Part shown: positions 1 through 8,177 of the stretch, piece after piece | Layout: every line of letters begins with the position of its first letter | Numbering within the stretch: position 1 is the stretch's first letter | Origin: Kitasatospora sp. NA04385 | Lineage (GTDB): Bacteria; Actinomycetota; Actinomycetes; Streptomycetales; Streptomycetaceae | Direction of reading: 5' to 3' | Assembly: GCF_013364235.1 (NCBI RefSeq) | Contig: NZ_CP054919.1 | Span: forward strand, 7,799,603 to 7,863,602 | DNA: 64,000 nucleotides | The notes under the pieces: model-generated | What the model was told of the DNA's origin: nothing | Database searches by the model: none | Seen by the model: the letters and a program-made list of their open reading frames with translations, nothing else | Translations under genes and position numbers: made by a program

Positions 1-482
1 CGATGGCCGCGCTAGGTGAGGGCGACCCGGCCGAACTGGCCGTGCTCGGGGCGGTCAAACAGACCGCCAAGGGCACCATCGGCAAGTTCCGCGAACGTCC
101 GCGCGGCCTCGGCTACCGCCCCGGCCAGCGCTGGGCCGCCCTCGACCGCCCCACCTGGGACCCGCTGGTGCGCGCCCTGGTGATCGACACCGCCACCGTC
201 AACCTGCACCGCAAACTCGCCCGGCTGCACGCCGAACTCGGCACCCCGCCGCTCGCCGTGCTCTCCGATTGCGCGGTCTTCGCCGCCCCCGGCCCCTCCG
301 CGCCGGACGTGCTGCGCCGTCCCGACGGCGGCCTGAGCACCGCGCTGCGGCTCGGCGTCTCACCCGGGCACGTCAAGTTCGAGGGCAGCCGGCCGATCGC
401 CGAGATCCGCGAGCTGCTCGCCGACGGCGCCAACCCGGCCCGCCACATCAAGACCGGCGGCCTGGTCTCCGCCGACGAGTGA
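1..482 (+). CDS. tap: Telomere-associated protein Tap, C-terminal part (5' end outside window)
   Basis: The reading frame is open from the window edge and ends 35 bp before tpg. It represents the last 160 or so residues of a protein that in Streptomyces usually exceeds 700 residues, so the ATG at position 3 is not a credible start. Tap binds the 3' overhang of the linear replicon end and recruits the terminal protein Tpg for end patching. The call rests mainly on its position as the gene directly before a recognisable tpg, plus a C-terminal tail (RHIKTGG) like those I recall from Tap proteins. No catalytic motif is visible in this fragment. If the neighbour is tpg, as argued there, Tap is the expected upstream partner. 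Confidence 0.75.
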   Translation, partial: MAALGEGDPAELAVLGAVKQTAKGTIGKFRERPRGLGYRPGQRWAALDRPTWDPLVRALVIDTATVNLHRKLARLHAELGTPPLAVLSDCAVFAAPGPSAPDVLRRPDGGLSTALRLGVSPGHVKFEGSRPIAEIRELLADGANPARHIKTGGLVSADE

Positions 483-517
483 ACCGTCCCAGCGCAGCAG
501 CGAGGAAGTGACGCCCC

Positions 518-1060
518 GTGGGGGAGATCGACGAAGGACTCGAACGGGTCGCGCGGACCAGGCCGATCCCGCGCACCGTGCCCGCCCGGGTCCGGTACCT
601 GGTCAAGCGCGCCAAGGGCTCCACCCGGGCGGTCGCCGCCGAACTCGGCGTCTCCCAGCGCACCGTGCAGCGCTGGCTCAAGGGCACCATCGCCCCCAAG
701 CCGGACGCCGCCCGCCGGATCGAGGACCGGGTGCGCGCCACCTGGCAGCCCGGCGTGCGCCGCCGGGTCCGCCGCCGCGCCGAGGAGCAGGGCTTCATGC
801 TGCACATCCAGGCCAGGTTCGGGTACAGCGCGGCGGGCGGCTCCACCGACGACCCGCGCGAGCGGCTGATCACCCAACACCTGCCCGGCGACGTCGCCCG
901 CGAGCTCTACGCGGCCCGCGACGCCGGGGCCGGCGAGGGCGAGCAGCAGCGCATCCTGGCCGCCGCCCTCCAGGAGCACTACTTCAAGGACCGGGGCCGC
1001 CGCGCCGAGGGCCTGACCGCCGAGATCAACGACCTCGGCTGGCTGGAGCTGGAAGTCTGA
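518..1060 (+). CDS. tpg: Terminal protein Tpg of linear replicons
   Basis: The 180-residue product is the usual length for Streptomyces terminal proteins (about 184). It shows the family layout: a basic N-terminal helix-turn-helix (residues about 35-70, LGVSQRTVQRWLKG), a WQP..R.R segment, then the ARFGY and TDD motifs and a C-terminal LQE.YF.D block. Tpg is covalently attached to the 5' telomere ends and primes end patching together with Tap. The GTG start at 518 was chosen because GAGGAAG lies about 10 bases upstream and the family begins right there. An overlapping frame beginning at 508 gives only arginine/proline-rich nonsense. Linked downstream of tap, as in known Streptomyces ends. Confidence 0.9.
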   Translation: MGEIDEGLERVARTRPIPRTVPARVRYLVKRAKGSTRAVAAELGVSQRTVQRWLKGTIAPKPDAARRIEDRVRATWQPGVRRRVRRRAEEQGFMLHIQARFGYSAAGGSTDDPRERLITQHLPGDVARELYAARDAGAGEGEQQRILAAALQEHYFKDRGRRAEGLTAEINDLGWLELEV

Positions 1061-1064
1061 CCCG

Positions 1065-1106
1065 CCGCCACCGCCACTACCGCTGCCGCCACCGCCACTA
1101 CCGTCG
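1065..1106 (+). repeat. 21-bp tandem repeat, two copies
   Basis: CCGCCACCGCCACTACCGCTG at 1065-1085 is repeated at 1086-1106 with two changes at its 3' end. It lies just after the tpg stop codon. No function is evident; it may only reflect slippage in GC-rich DNA. Confidence 0.8.
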
Positions 1107-1166
1107 CCGCCACCGTGGCGACGGCCCGACCGGCGGGGCGGTTGGCGGGGTGGCTAAGGTCGGGGG

Positions 1167-2078
1167 ATGAGCGCTCGCTACCTCCTCCCGTACGCCCCCG
1201 ACGCGATCGGCGGCCTGCCCGTCGGCCTCGACGCCCTCGTCTGGGACGGGGACGGGCCGGTGCCGCCGGACGAGGCGCTGCGGGAGGTGGAGTTCTTCTG
1301 CCTGCCCTACCTGCGGCACGCCGTCGCGCTCCCGCTGATCGAACGCCTGCCGTCGCTGAAGGTGGTCCAGACCCTCACGGCCGGGATGGACGACGTGCTG
1401 CCGCACGTGCCGGACGGCGTCGTCGCCCACAACGCGCGCGGACTGCACGACGCCAGCACCGCCGAGCTGGCGGTGACGCTGATCCTCGCCTCGCTGCGCG
1501 GCATCCCGCGCTTCACCCGGCTCCAGGACCAGGGCCGGTGGAACCTGGAGTTCCACGATTCCCTCGCCGACCGGACGGTGCTCATCCTCGGGTACGGCTC
1601 GATCGGCCGCGCGCTCGCCGCCCGCCTGGAGCCCTTCGAGTGCGAGATCGTCAAGGTCGCCCGCCGGGCCCGCCCCGAGGAGGGGGTGCACGGCACGGCG
1701 GAGCTGGCGGAGCTGCTCCCGGACGCGGACGTCGTCGTGCTGCTGACCCCGCTCACCCCGGAGAGCCGGCACCTGGTCGACGCCGGGTTCCTGTCCCGGA
1801 TGAAGGACGGCGCGCTGCTGGTCAACGTCGCCCGGGGGCCCGTGGTCGACACCGAGGCGCTGCTCGCGGAACTCTCCGCGCAGCGGCTGCGGGCCGCGCT
1901 CGACGTCACCGACCCGGAACCGCTGCCCGCCGACCACCCGCTCTGGCACGCCCCCGGCGTCCTGATCACCCCGCACGTCGGCGGCCCCAGCAGCGCCTTC
2001 CTGCCGCGGGCCAAGCGCCTGCTGCGCGAGCAGATCCTGCGGTTCGAGAACGGTGAGGTGACCGCCCCCGGGCACTGA
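1167..2078 (+). CDS. D-2-hydroxyacid dehydrogenase (NAD-dependent)
   Basis: A 303-residue member of the D-isomer 2-hydroxyacid dehydrogenase family, which reduces 2-keto acids or oxidises the D-hydroxy acids with NAD(P). It has the Rossmann glycine motif GYGSIG (about residues 141-146), the catalytic arginine in NVARGPVVD, the acidic residue in DVTDPEP and the catalytic histidine in ITPHVGG near the C-terminus. The substrate cannot be told; family members include phosphoglycerate, hydroxypyruvate and glyoxylate reductases. At just over 300 residues it is a short form lacking any ACT domain. A TAAGGT -10-like element ends six bases before the ATG, so the mRNA is probably leaderless. It stands alone between tpg and the ABC transporter. 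Confidence 0.88.
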   Translation: MSARYLLPYAPDAIGGLPVGLDALVWDGDGPVPPDEALREVEFFCLPYLRHAVALPLIERLPSLKVVQTLTAGMDDVLPHVPDGVVAHNARGLHDASTAELAVTLILASLRGIPRFTRLQDQGRWNLEFHDSLADRTVLILGYGSIGRALAARLEPFECEIVKVARRARPEEGVHGTAELAELLPDADVVVLLTPLTPESRHLVDAGFLSRMKDGALLVNVARGPVVDTEALLAELSAQRLRAALDVTDPEPLPADHPLWHAPGVLITPHVGGPSSAFLPRAKRLLREQILRFENGEVTAPGH

Positions 2079-2101
2079 CCCGGACACCCGGAGGGTCAGG
2101 G

Positions 2102-2128
2102 CGGCCCGGACGGCCCGGACGGCCCGGA
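2102..2128 (+). repeat. 9-bp tandem repeat (CGGCCCGGA), three copies
   Basis: Three exact copies of a 9-bp unit follow the dehydrogenase stop, with a fourth diverged copy after them. The repeat sits in the roughly 380-bp gap (2079-2457) that otherwise holds only the doubtful small ORF at 2239 and no hairpin terminator that I could see. Confidence 0.8.
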
Positions 2129-2238
2129 CGGTCGGGACGGGCGCCGTACGCCAGCCGACACGCCGTTGCTGTCCCCCCGGCGGGCGAATCCCGGCCGAGG
2201 CGCCGCCCGTGGTGCCGCGCCGACACTAGGGTGGGCGG

Positions 2239-2439
2239 ATGAGTTCCCAACTGGCCCTGGGGGAAGGGGGGTTGAACCCTGTCCGGATCGCGGCTCCTGG
2301 CGGGAGCGACCGACCCCCGCGGCCGTGGACGCCGTGCGCACCGGCGGGCCCGCCCGCGTGGTCCGCTGACCGTCGCCCCGCCCCGCCCCGCCCCGACTCC
2401 CGATCGGATTCCCTCCCCGTTCCGTGTCCGCGTCCGTGA
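2239..2439 (+). CDS. Possible leaderless 66-residue ORF before the ABC transporter
   Basis: TAGGGT at 2227-2232 lies exactly six bases before the ATG, the same spacing seen before several clear leaderless genes in this window. The encoded peptide begins MSSQLALGEGGLNPVRIA and then becomes proline/arginine-rich, with a composition more like untranslated DNA. It ends 18 bp before the TTG of the ABC transporter. It may be a short peptide (conceivably exported), a translated leader, or chance; the promoter element alone may serve the transporter. No family is recognised. Confidence 0.2.
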   Translation: MSSQLALGEGGLNPVRIAAPGGSDRPPRPWTPCAPAGPPAWSADRRPAPPRPDSRSDSLPVPCPRP

Positions 2440-2457
2440 CGATCACCGGAGCCCTGG

Positions 2458-4464
2458 TTGACCGACCACACCGCCCCCGCCACCGCTGCCCTGCCCGGCC
2501 CCCGTACCCCCGACCTGCCGCCCCCGCCGGAGCAGGTGCGGGCGGCGCCCGCCGACGGCGACCTCGGCGGGCAGATCACCCAGGGCTACTGGGAGACCTT
2601 CGAGGGCGAGGCGTCCCGGACCGGGCTGGTGACGATCGTGCGCCGCCTGCCGGCCATCGTCGTACAGGTGTGGGGCACCGCGTGGCGCGCGGACGCGCGG
2701 GCGGCCGTCCTGGTGGCCGTGCTGCAACTGGTCTCCGCCGCGATGGCGTCGGCCGGGCTGATCGCCAGCCTGGGCGTGCTGCAGAAGGTGTTCGCGGGCG
2801 GTGCGACCGGGCAGCGCATCCGCGCGGCGCTGCCCGCCCTGGCCGTGGTCGCGGTGCTGCTGATGTTCCGCGGCCTGGTCGACGCCGGCATCTCGCACTG
2901 GCAGGCCCGGCTCGGCCCCCGGGTGCGCCAGCAACTGGAGGCCGACTTCCTCGCCCTGACCAGCCGGGTCGAACTCGCCGCCGTCGACGACCCGACCTGG
3001 GCCGACGAGGTCCGCCGCGCCAACGACCGAGGCCTGTACTACGCCAAGGCCTCGATCGACAAGACCATCGAGCTGGCCAGCGCCGTCCTGGCGCTGCTCG
3101 GCGCGGCGGGCGTCCTCGGCGTCCTGCACCCGGTGCTGCTGGTGCTGCTGCTGGCCGCCGTGCTCCCCAAGGGCGCCGCCTCCGTCCGCTCGATCCGGGC
3201 CGGCTACCTCTCGGCCGTGCGGCAGAGCACCCTGCGCCGCCGGATGCTCCAGTTCTCCTGGGTCCTCTACGAGCGCGACACCGCCGCCGAACTGCGGGCC
3301 TCCAACGCCCAGCAGGCCCTGCTGGACGAGCACCGCGTGCTGTCCGCCCGGATCACCGACGAGGAGGTCGCCCTCGGCGAGCACCAGAGCCGCGCCGCCC
3401 TGGTCGGCCGCGTTCTCGGCGGCCTCGGCATGTTCGCCACCTACGCCGCCCTCGCCTGGATGCTCGGCGCGGGCTGGATGCCGCTGGCCACCGGCGGCGC
3501 CGCCTACCTCGCCATCCAGGCCAGCCAGAGCGCCCTGCTGCGCCTGGTGATCGCCGGTCACCAGGTGTTCGAGAACGCCCTGTGGGTGGAGGACCTGCGC
3601 CGGTTCGAGGAGAGCTGCCGGGCCCGGCTGCCGCGCACCGGCGCGCCCGCGCCCGGCGCCGTGCGGGAGATCGCCGTTCGGGACGTGCGCTTCACCTACC
3701 CGCAGGGCAAGCAGGCCCTGCACGGGGTCAGCCTGACGCTGGAGGCCGGGAAGAAGTACGCGTTCGTCGGCGCGAACGGCTCCGGGAAGTCCACGCTGTC
3801 GCGGATCCTGGCGGGGCTGTACGAGGCGAGCGGGGGCACCGTGCGCTGGGACGGCACGGACGTGCGGGAGTACGACGCGGCGAGCCTGACCGGACGGGTC
3901 GCCCTCGTCCTCCAGGACCCCGGGCACTGGCCGCTGTCCGCGCTCGCCAACGTCGTGATCGGCTCCGGCAGCATCACCACCGCCGACCCGGACCGGGTGG
4001 TGCGCGCCGTGCGGGCCACCGGCGCGGACCGGGTGATCGCCGGGCTCGACCGGCAGTGGGAGACCGTGCTGAGCCCGCAGTTCGAGGGCGGCGCGGAACT
4101 CTCCGACGGCAACTGGTCCAAGATCGTCTGCGCCCGCGGGCTGTACCAGCAGGCCCCGGTGCTGGTGATGGACGAGCCCACCGCCAGCATGGACCCGCTC
4201 GCCGAGGACCGGCTGTTCCGCGCGGTCCTCGACGAGTACGCCGGCCCCGACACGATCACCGTGCTGGTCTCCCACCGCCTCGGCCCCGCCGTCGCCTGCG
4301 ACCGGGTGTTCGTGTTCGACCAGGGCCGGATCGTGGAGGCCGGCAGCCACTCCGAGCTGATCGGCCGGGGCGGCGTCTACGCCGAGATGTTCGAGACGCA
4401 GGCCGCCGCCTACCGCGCCGGTTCGCCCCCTCCGGCGGCCGACGGGCACGAACCGGCGCGGTAG
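2458..4464 (+). CDS. ABC transporter, fused membrane and ATPase domains (exporter type)
   Basis: The 668-residue protein joins an N-terminal multi-spanning domain (about residues 60-370) to a C-terminal nucleotide-binding domain. It would work as a dimer exporting an unknown substrate. Walker A is GANGSGKST (about 438-446), Walker B is VLVMDEP (about 567-573), and the H-loop is in VLVSHRL. The signature loop reads LSDGNW rather than LSGGQ, so the second glycine-glutamine pair is altered; exporters tied to peptide biosynthesis often show LSGGQW-type variants. The TTG at 2458 is the earliest start that keeps a sensible N-terminus (MTDHTAPATAALPGP). No modification enzymes lie next to it, so the substrate remains open. 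Confidence 0.85.
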   Translation: MTDHTAPATAALPGPRTPDLPPPPEQVRAAPADGDLGGQITQGYWETFEGEASRTGLVTIVRRLPAIVVQVWGTAWRADARAAVLVAVLQLVSAAMASAGLIASLGVLQKVFAGGATGQRIRAALPALAVVAVLLMFRGLVDAGISHWQARLGPRVRQQLEADFLALTSRVELAAVDDPTWADEVRRANDRGLYYAKASIDKTIELASAVLALLGAAGVLGVLHPVLLVLLLAAVLPKGAASVRSIRAGYLSAVRQSTLRRRMLQFSWVLYERDTAAELRASNAQQALLDEHRVLSARITDEEVALGEHQSRAALVGRVLGGLGMFATYAALAWMLGAGWMPLATGGAAYLAIQASQSALLRLVIAGHQVFENALWVEDLRRFEESCRARLPRTGAPAPGAVREIAVRDVRFTYPQGKQALHGVSLTLEAGKKYAFVGANGSGKSTLSRILAGLYEASGGTVRWDGTDVREYDAASLTGRVALVLQDPGHWPLSALANVVIGSGSITTADPDRVVRAVRATGADRVIAGLDRQWETVLSPQFEGGAELSDGNWSKIVCARGLYQQAPVLVMDEPTASMDPLAEDRLFRAVLDEYAGPDTITVLVSHRLGPAVACDRVFVFDQGRIVEAGSHSELIGRGGVYAEMFETQAAAYRAGSPPPAADGHEPAR

Positions 4465-4525
4465 GCGGCGGGCACGTCCGGTGCGGTGATCCGTACGGGT
4501 GGTCCGGGCCGGTCGTCCGGCGGGA

Positions 4526-4541
4526 GGGGCCGTTCGGACCA
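4526..4541. promoter_or_regulatory. Candidate DevR/DosR-type box before Rv1733c-like gene
   Basis: GGGGCC-GTTC-GGACCA matches, with two differences in its right half, the inverted repeat found before the other stress genes here (8614, 9518, 14676, 17503). It ends 70 bp before the start codon of the gene at 4612. Assignment to the response regulator at 8650 is inference from shared sequence, spacing and gene content. Confidence 0.45.
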
Positions 4542-4611
4542 CGCGCCGACGCCCCCGCGGCCGGGATGCTGGAGACGGGACACCCGGCCGACCGGTGAGG
4601 AGGCGGACGTC

Positions 4612-5166
4612 ATGCGCGCGCACCCGCGGCAACGGAGGAACCCGCTCAGGCGGGGCAGTGACCGCGTCCAGTGGTGGCTGGCCCGGATTCTGCTGGCGCT
4701 CGCGGTCGCCGGCCTGCCGGTGGCGCTCGCCGTCGGCCTGACCGTCCAGCACGACCGGGCCGGGGCCGCCCGGGACCAGGCCGCCGCCCGCCACCCCGTG
4801 ACGGCGCGGCTCACCGATGACGTGGCGGGCGGACTCGACACCACGACCGTGCCGGCCGTGGTCGAGTGGAGCGCGGACGGGGCCGTCCACCGGGCCACCG
4901 TCCCGGTGGACACCGGCCAGGGCGCCGGTGCCCCGGTGCGGATCTGGCTGGACGCCCGGGGCGCGGTCGTCCACGCGCCCGCCACCGCCGGCCAGGCCGA
5001 CGCGGCGGCCTGGACCGCCGCCCTGGTCACCGCCACGGCCCTGCCGCTGTCCGCCGCGCTCGCCTGGAAGGGCGCGCTGTGCGTCCTCGACCGCCGCCGC
5101 TACGCCCGCTGGGACGCCGAGTGGCGGCAGGTCGAGCCCCGGTGGACCCGCCGCCAGCCCAGCTGA
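4612..5166 (+). CDS. Rv1733c-like two-helix membrane protein
   Basis: A 184-residue protein with a basic, tryptophan-containing N-terminus, one hydrophobic helix near residues 27-46, an extracytoplasmic stretch of about 80 residues, a second helix near residues 127-150, and a short tail with a W..EW..VEP.W motif. This layout is that of the actinobacterial family named after Mycobacterium tuberculosis Rv1733c, a dormancy-regulon member of unknown biochemical role. The ATG at 4612 has GAGGAGG directly upstream; longer in-frame extensions lack a ribosome site. It precedes the sensor kinase by about 190 bp and carries a candidate DevR box. The family assignment is firm; the function is unknown. 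Confidence 0.8.
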   Translation: MRAHPRQRRNPLRRGSDRVQWWLARILLALAVAGLPVALAVGLTVQHDRAGAARDQAAARHPVTARLTDDVAGGLDTTTVPAVVEWSADGAVHRATVPVDTGQGAGAPVRIWLDARGAVVHAPATAGQADAAAWTAALVTATALPLSAALAWKGALCVLDRRRYARWDAEWRQVEPRWTRRQPS

Positions 5167-5360
5167 CCGGGCCGGCCGACCGGGCCCCGGCGGACGACCG
5201 CACCTACCGTGTTCACCGCCTCCCCGAACACCCTCCCCGAGCACGTTTCCCGAGCACCGGGGACCAGACCTCGTCCCGGCTGCGGCGACCCCATCGGACG
5301 GCGGCGCCCGGGCTGCGCGCCTAGGCTGGAAGACGCCGTCACCCAGCCCGGAGGATCGCG

Positions 5361-7079
5361 GTGGGCAGCGTAGAAGAGAGCCCGACCCCGTTGCCGCAGC
5401 TCAAGCTGGACGAGCTGTTGGACGAGCTGCAGAGCCGGCTGGACGCCGCGCGCGGCACCCGCGACCGGGTGCACAGCCTGCTGGAGGCCGTCCTGGCGGT
5501 CGGCCGCGACCTGGAGCTGACCCAGGTGCTGCGGCACATCGTCGAGGCCGCGGTGACCCTGGTCGACGCCGAGTACGGGGCGCTCGGCGTGGTCGGCGAC
5601 GACCGGCGGCTGTCGCAGTTCGTCCCGGTCGGCCTCACCGAGGAGCAGGCCCGGCGGATCGGCCCGCTGCCGTCGGGCCACGGCATCCTCGGCGAGCTGA
5701 TCACCCACCCCGAACCGCTGCGGCTGGCCCGGATCTCCGACCACCCCGCCTCCTACGGCTTCCCGCCGCACCACCCGCCGATGAACAGCTTCCTCGGCGT
5801 GCCGATCCGGATTCGCGGCAAGGTGTTCGGCAACCTCTACCTGACCGAGAAGCGCGGCGCCGACGCGTTCGACGCCGAGGACGAGTCGGTGCTGGAGACG
5901 CTCGCCGTCGCGGCCGGCGTGGCCATCGAGAACGCCCGGCTGTACGCCCGGGCCCGGCTGCGCGAGCAGTGGCTCGCCGCCGGGGCCGCCGTGACCAACA
6001 GCCTGCTGTCCGGCAGCGCCGAGCAGGAGGTGCTGGACCTGCTGGTGGCCCGCGCCACCGAGATCGCCCGGGCCGACCTGGCGGTGGTCGCCCTGCCGCT
6101 GCCCGGCAGCGGCGAACTGGAGGTGCGGATCGCCGTCGGCCTGGGAGAGCGCGAGCACCGCGGGCTGGTGCTCCCGCTGGAGGGCACCTTCATGGGCGCG
6201 GCCGCCCGCGCCGGTGCCCCGGTCATCAGCGCCGACGTCCACCGCGACCCGCGGATCACCGCCGGACCGCCCCGCTGGGAGGGCCTGGGCCCGGCGGTCG
6301 CGGTACCCATCGGCACCGCCGGGCTGGGCGTGCGCGGCGTGCTGATGCTGGCCAGGGCGGCCGGGTCGCCGCTCTTCGAACCGGAGGAGTCGACCCCGCT
6401 GACGGGCTTCGCCGGACAGGCCGCCGTCGCCATGGAGCTCGCCGAGCGCCGCCGGGACTCCGAACGGGTCGCCCTGCTCCAGGAACGCGACCGGATCGCC
6501 CGCGACCTGCACGACCTGGCCATCCAGCGGCTGTTCGCGGTCGGCATGACCCTGCAGGGCGCCACCCGCTTCATCGACCACCCGCAGGCCCGAGACCGGG
6601 TGCTGCGGGCCATCGACGAGCTCGACGAGACCGCCAAGACCATCCGCGCCACCATCTTCGGCCTGCGGGCGCGCGAGGCCGGACCCGCCGCCCACGGCCT
6701 GCGCGCCGCCGTGGTGGCGGCCGTCGAACGGGCCACCGCCCTGCTGGGGTTCGCCCCCGCGCTGCGGATGGCCGGCCTGCTCGACGTGGGCGTGCCCGCG
6801 GAACTCGCCGACGAGGCCGCCGCCGTCCTCCAGGAGGCGCTGTCCAACGCGGCCAGGCACGCCCGGGCCGGGACCGTCGAGGTGGTGGTCGAGACGGACG
6901 AGGAGCACCTGACGGTCACGGTCTCCGACGACGGCGTGGGCCTGCCCGAGGGCGGTCGGCGCAGCGGGCTGGCGAACCTGGCCGAGCGGGCCGCCGCGCT
7001 CGGCGGCGAGTTCCGGGCCCGGACCCGGCCGGGCGGCGGCACCGAACTGGTCTGGAAGGTCCCGCTGCCGGACGACTGA
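5361..7079 (+). CDS. DevS/DosS-like sensor histidine kinase with two GAF domains
   Basis: The 572-residue protein has a coiled N-terminus (residues 15-50), GAF domain A (about 55-195), GAF domain B (about 220-362), a HisKA_3 dimerisation/phosphoacceptor block ending RDLHD (His384), and a C-terminal HATPase domain with N-box LSNAARHA and G-box DDGVGL. The segment FPPHHPPM..FLGVP in GAF-A matches the region of mycobacterial DosS that carries the heme-ligand histidine; His138 would be the equivalent, suggesting heme-based O2/NO/CO sensing. The start is GTG at 5361 with GGAGGAT upstream; a TAGGCT element lies near 5322. The likely partner is the LuxR-type regulator at 8650. Cytosolic, with no membrane helix. 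Confidence 0.88.
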   Translation: MGSVEESPTPLPQLKLDELLDELQSRLDAARGTRDRVHSLLEAVLAVGRDLELTQVLRHIVEAAVTLVDAEYGALGVVGDDRRLSQFVPVGLTEEQARRIGPLPSGHGILGELITHPEPLRLARISDHPASYGFPPHHPPMNSFLGVPIRIRGKVFGNLYLTEKRGADAFDAEDESVLETLAVAAGVAIENARLYARARLREQWLAAGAAVTNSLLSGSAEQEVLDLLVARATEIARADLAVVALPLPGSGELEVRIAVGLGEREHRGLVLPLEGTFMGAAARAGAPVISADVHRDPRITAGPPRWEGLGPAVAVPIGTAGLGVRGVLMLARAAGSPLFEPEESTPLTGFAGQAAVAMELAERRRDSERVALLQERDRIARDLHDLAIQRLFAVGMTLQGATRFIDHPQARDRVLRAIDELDETAKTIRATIFGLRAREAGPAAHGLRAAVVAAVERATALLGFAPALRMAGLLDVGVPAELADEAAAVLQEALSNAARHARAGTVEVVVETDEEHLTVTVSDDGVGLPEGGRRSGLANLAERAAALGGEFRARTRPGGGTELVWKVPLPDD

Positions 7080-7121
7080 GCGCCGACGGCCCGCTGAGCA
7101 CCGGAGGGCCCGCTGGACGCC

Positions 7122-7157
7122 GGGGCAGCAGGGGCAGCAGGGGCAGCCGGGGCAGGG
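7122..7157 (+). repeat. 9-bp tandem repeat (GGGGCAGCA-like), four copies
   Basis: Four near-identical 9-bp units lie in the gap between the convergent kinase and nitroreductase genes. No other structure was noticed there. Confidence 0.75.
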
Positions 7158-7199
7158 CATTGAGGGAGGGACGGGGGACGCCGGGCGGCGCGTGGCGGG

Positions 7200-8177
7200 T
7201 CAGCCGTCGAGCACCTCGGCGGCGGGCAGGCGCGGCGTCGGTGCGCCCTCCGGGCCGTAGCCGAGCCGGATCAGCATCTGGGCGAACGCGGGCCCGTGCC
7301 GGGCGTCCCTGGCCTCCCAACGCAGGAACCGCCACTCCATCGCCTGGTGCAGCAGCGAGGCCCGCACGCCGTGCACCGTCGCCGCCAGCAGCACGTGCTC
7401 CAGGGCCAGGCCGGCCCGCAGCCAGTCCTCCGGCCGGTCGCCGCGGGTCAGCAGGACGGTGATCCGCGGGTGCGCCTCGAACCGCACCGGCGGGAGGTGC
7501 CGCTCGGGCGCGAGCGCGCCGAAGTCCCGCATCGGCAGGCGGCCGTCCGCGTCCTGCGGTCCCAGCGCGGCGGACGGGATGCCGTACGGTTTCCCGTTCC
7601 GCTCCCCGCTCCAGCGGCGGCTCTCGGCCCGCTGGGCGGGATCGACGGTGTTGCGGCGCTCGGCCTCGGCGGTCAGCCGCAGCAGGCGCGCGGTCTCCGC
7701 CTCGTCGGGCAGCAGCAGTTCCGCCTCCTCCGCCCGGGCCGCGTCCGCCAGGTCGGCGAGCACCCGCTCGGGCACCGGCGGTCCGGTGAACGGCGAGCGG
7801 ATCGAGTGCCGCCGCCAGATCGCGCCGTACAGCGCGTCGACGGCGGGCAGCCGGGAGCCGGCGCCCTCGTCGAGCCGGACGCCGGCCAGCAGCCCGGGCT
7901 CGGCCGGGTCGGGCAGCAGCCGCACCTCGGGCGCCCAGCCGAGGTGGCGGGCGGCGGTGCGCAGGTTGAGCACGGCGGCGCCCACCGAGACGTGCAGCGC
8001 CCGGCCCTGCGGGTCGGTGGCCGGCAGGGCGCGCTCGGGGGCCGCCCGGACCTCCAGCACGGAGGTCTCCGGCACCAGGCGGAAGCGCCACGGCTGGGTG
8101 TTGTGGAGGGACGGCGCCGCGACCGCGGCCGAGACCAGCGTCTCCAGGGCCCGCGCGTCCAGCACCGGGGCGGTCAC
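7200..8177 (-). CDS. Acg-like nitroreductase-family protein
   Basis: A 325-residue protein with an N-terminal nitroreductase signature (SLHNTQPWRF) and a second half whose layout (RHSIR.PFTG, then a C-terminal RLGYG) is typical of the actinobacterial Rv2032/Acg group. These look like flavin-binding nitroreductases but in mycobacteria appear to sequester or regulate flavin rather than reduce nitro compounds. The GTG at 8177 overlaps the stop of the upstream SHOCT gene in a GTGA junction, implying translational coupling, and this decides the start over the alternative GTG nine bases earlier. The family is a standard member of DosR regulons and sits here beside the kinase and regulator genes. 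Confidence 0.85.
   Translation of the reverse strand: MTAPVLDARALETLVSAAVAAPSLHNTQPWRFRLVPETSVLEVRAAPERALPATDPQGRALHVSVGAAVLNLRTAARHLGWAPEVRLLPDPAEPGLLAGVRLDEGAGSRLPAVDALYGAIWRRHSIRSPFTGPPVPERVLADLADAARAEEAELLLPDEAETARLLRLTAEAERRNTVDPAQRAESRRWSGERNGKPYGIPSAALGPQDADGRLPMRDFGALAPERHLPPVRFEAHPRITVLLTRGDRPEDWLRAGLALEHVLLAATVHGVRASLLHQAMEWRFLRWEARDARHGPAFAQMLIRLGYGPEGAPTPRLPAAEVLDG

Noticed and set aside
2443..5244. 933-codon minus-strand open frame across the ABC and Rv1733c-like genes
   Set aside because: It is opposite well-supported genes, is glycine/arginine/histidine-rich without motifs, and is a by-product of GC-rich third positions.
5256..5277. GGGAC-N8-GTCCC upstream of the sensor kinase, like a mycobacterial DosR box
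   Set aside because: The half-sites are eight bases apart rather than four, so it does not fit the known DosR box or the local pattern.
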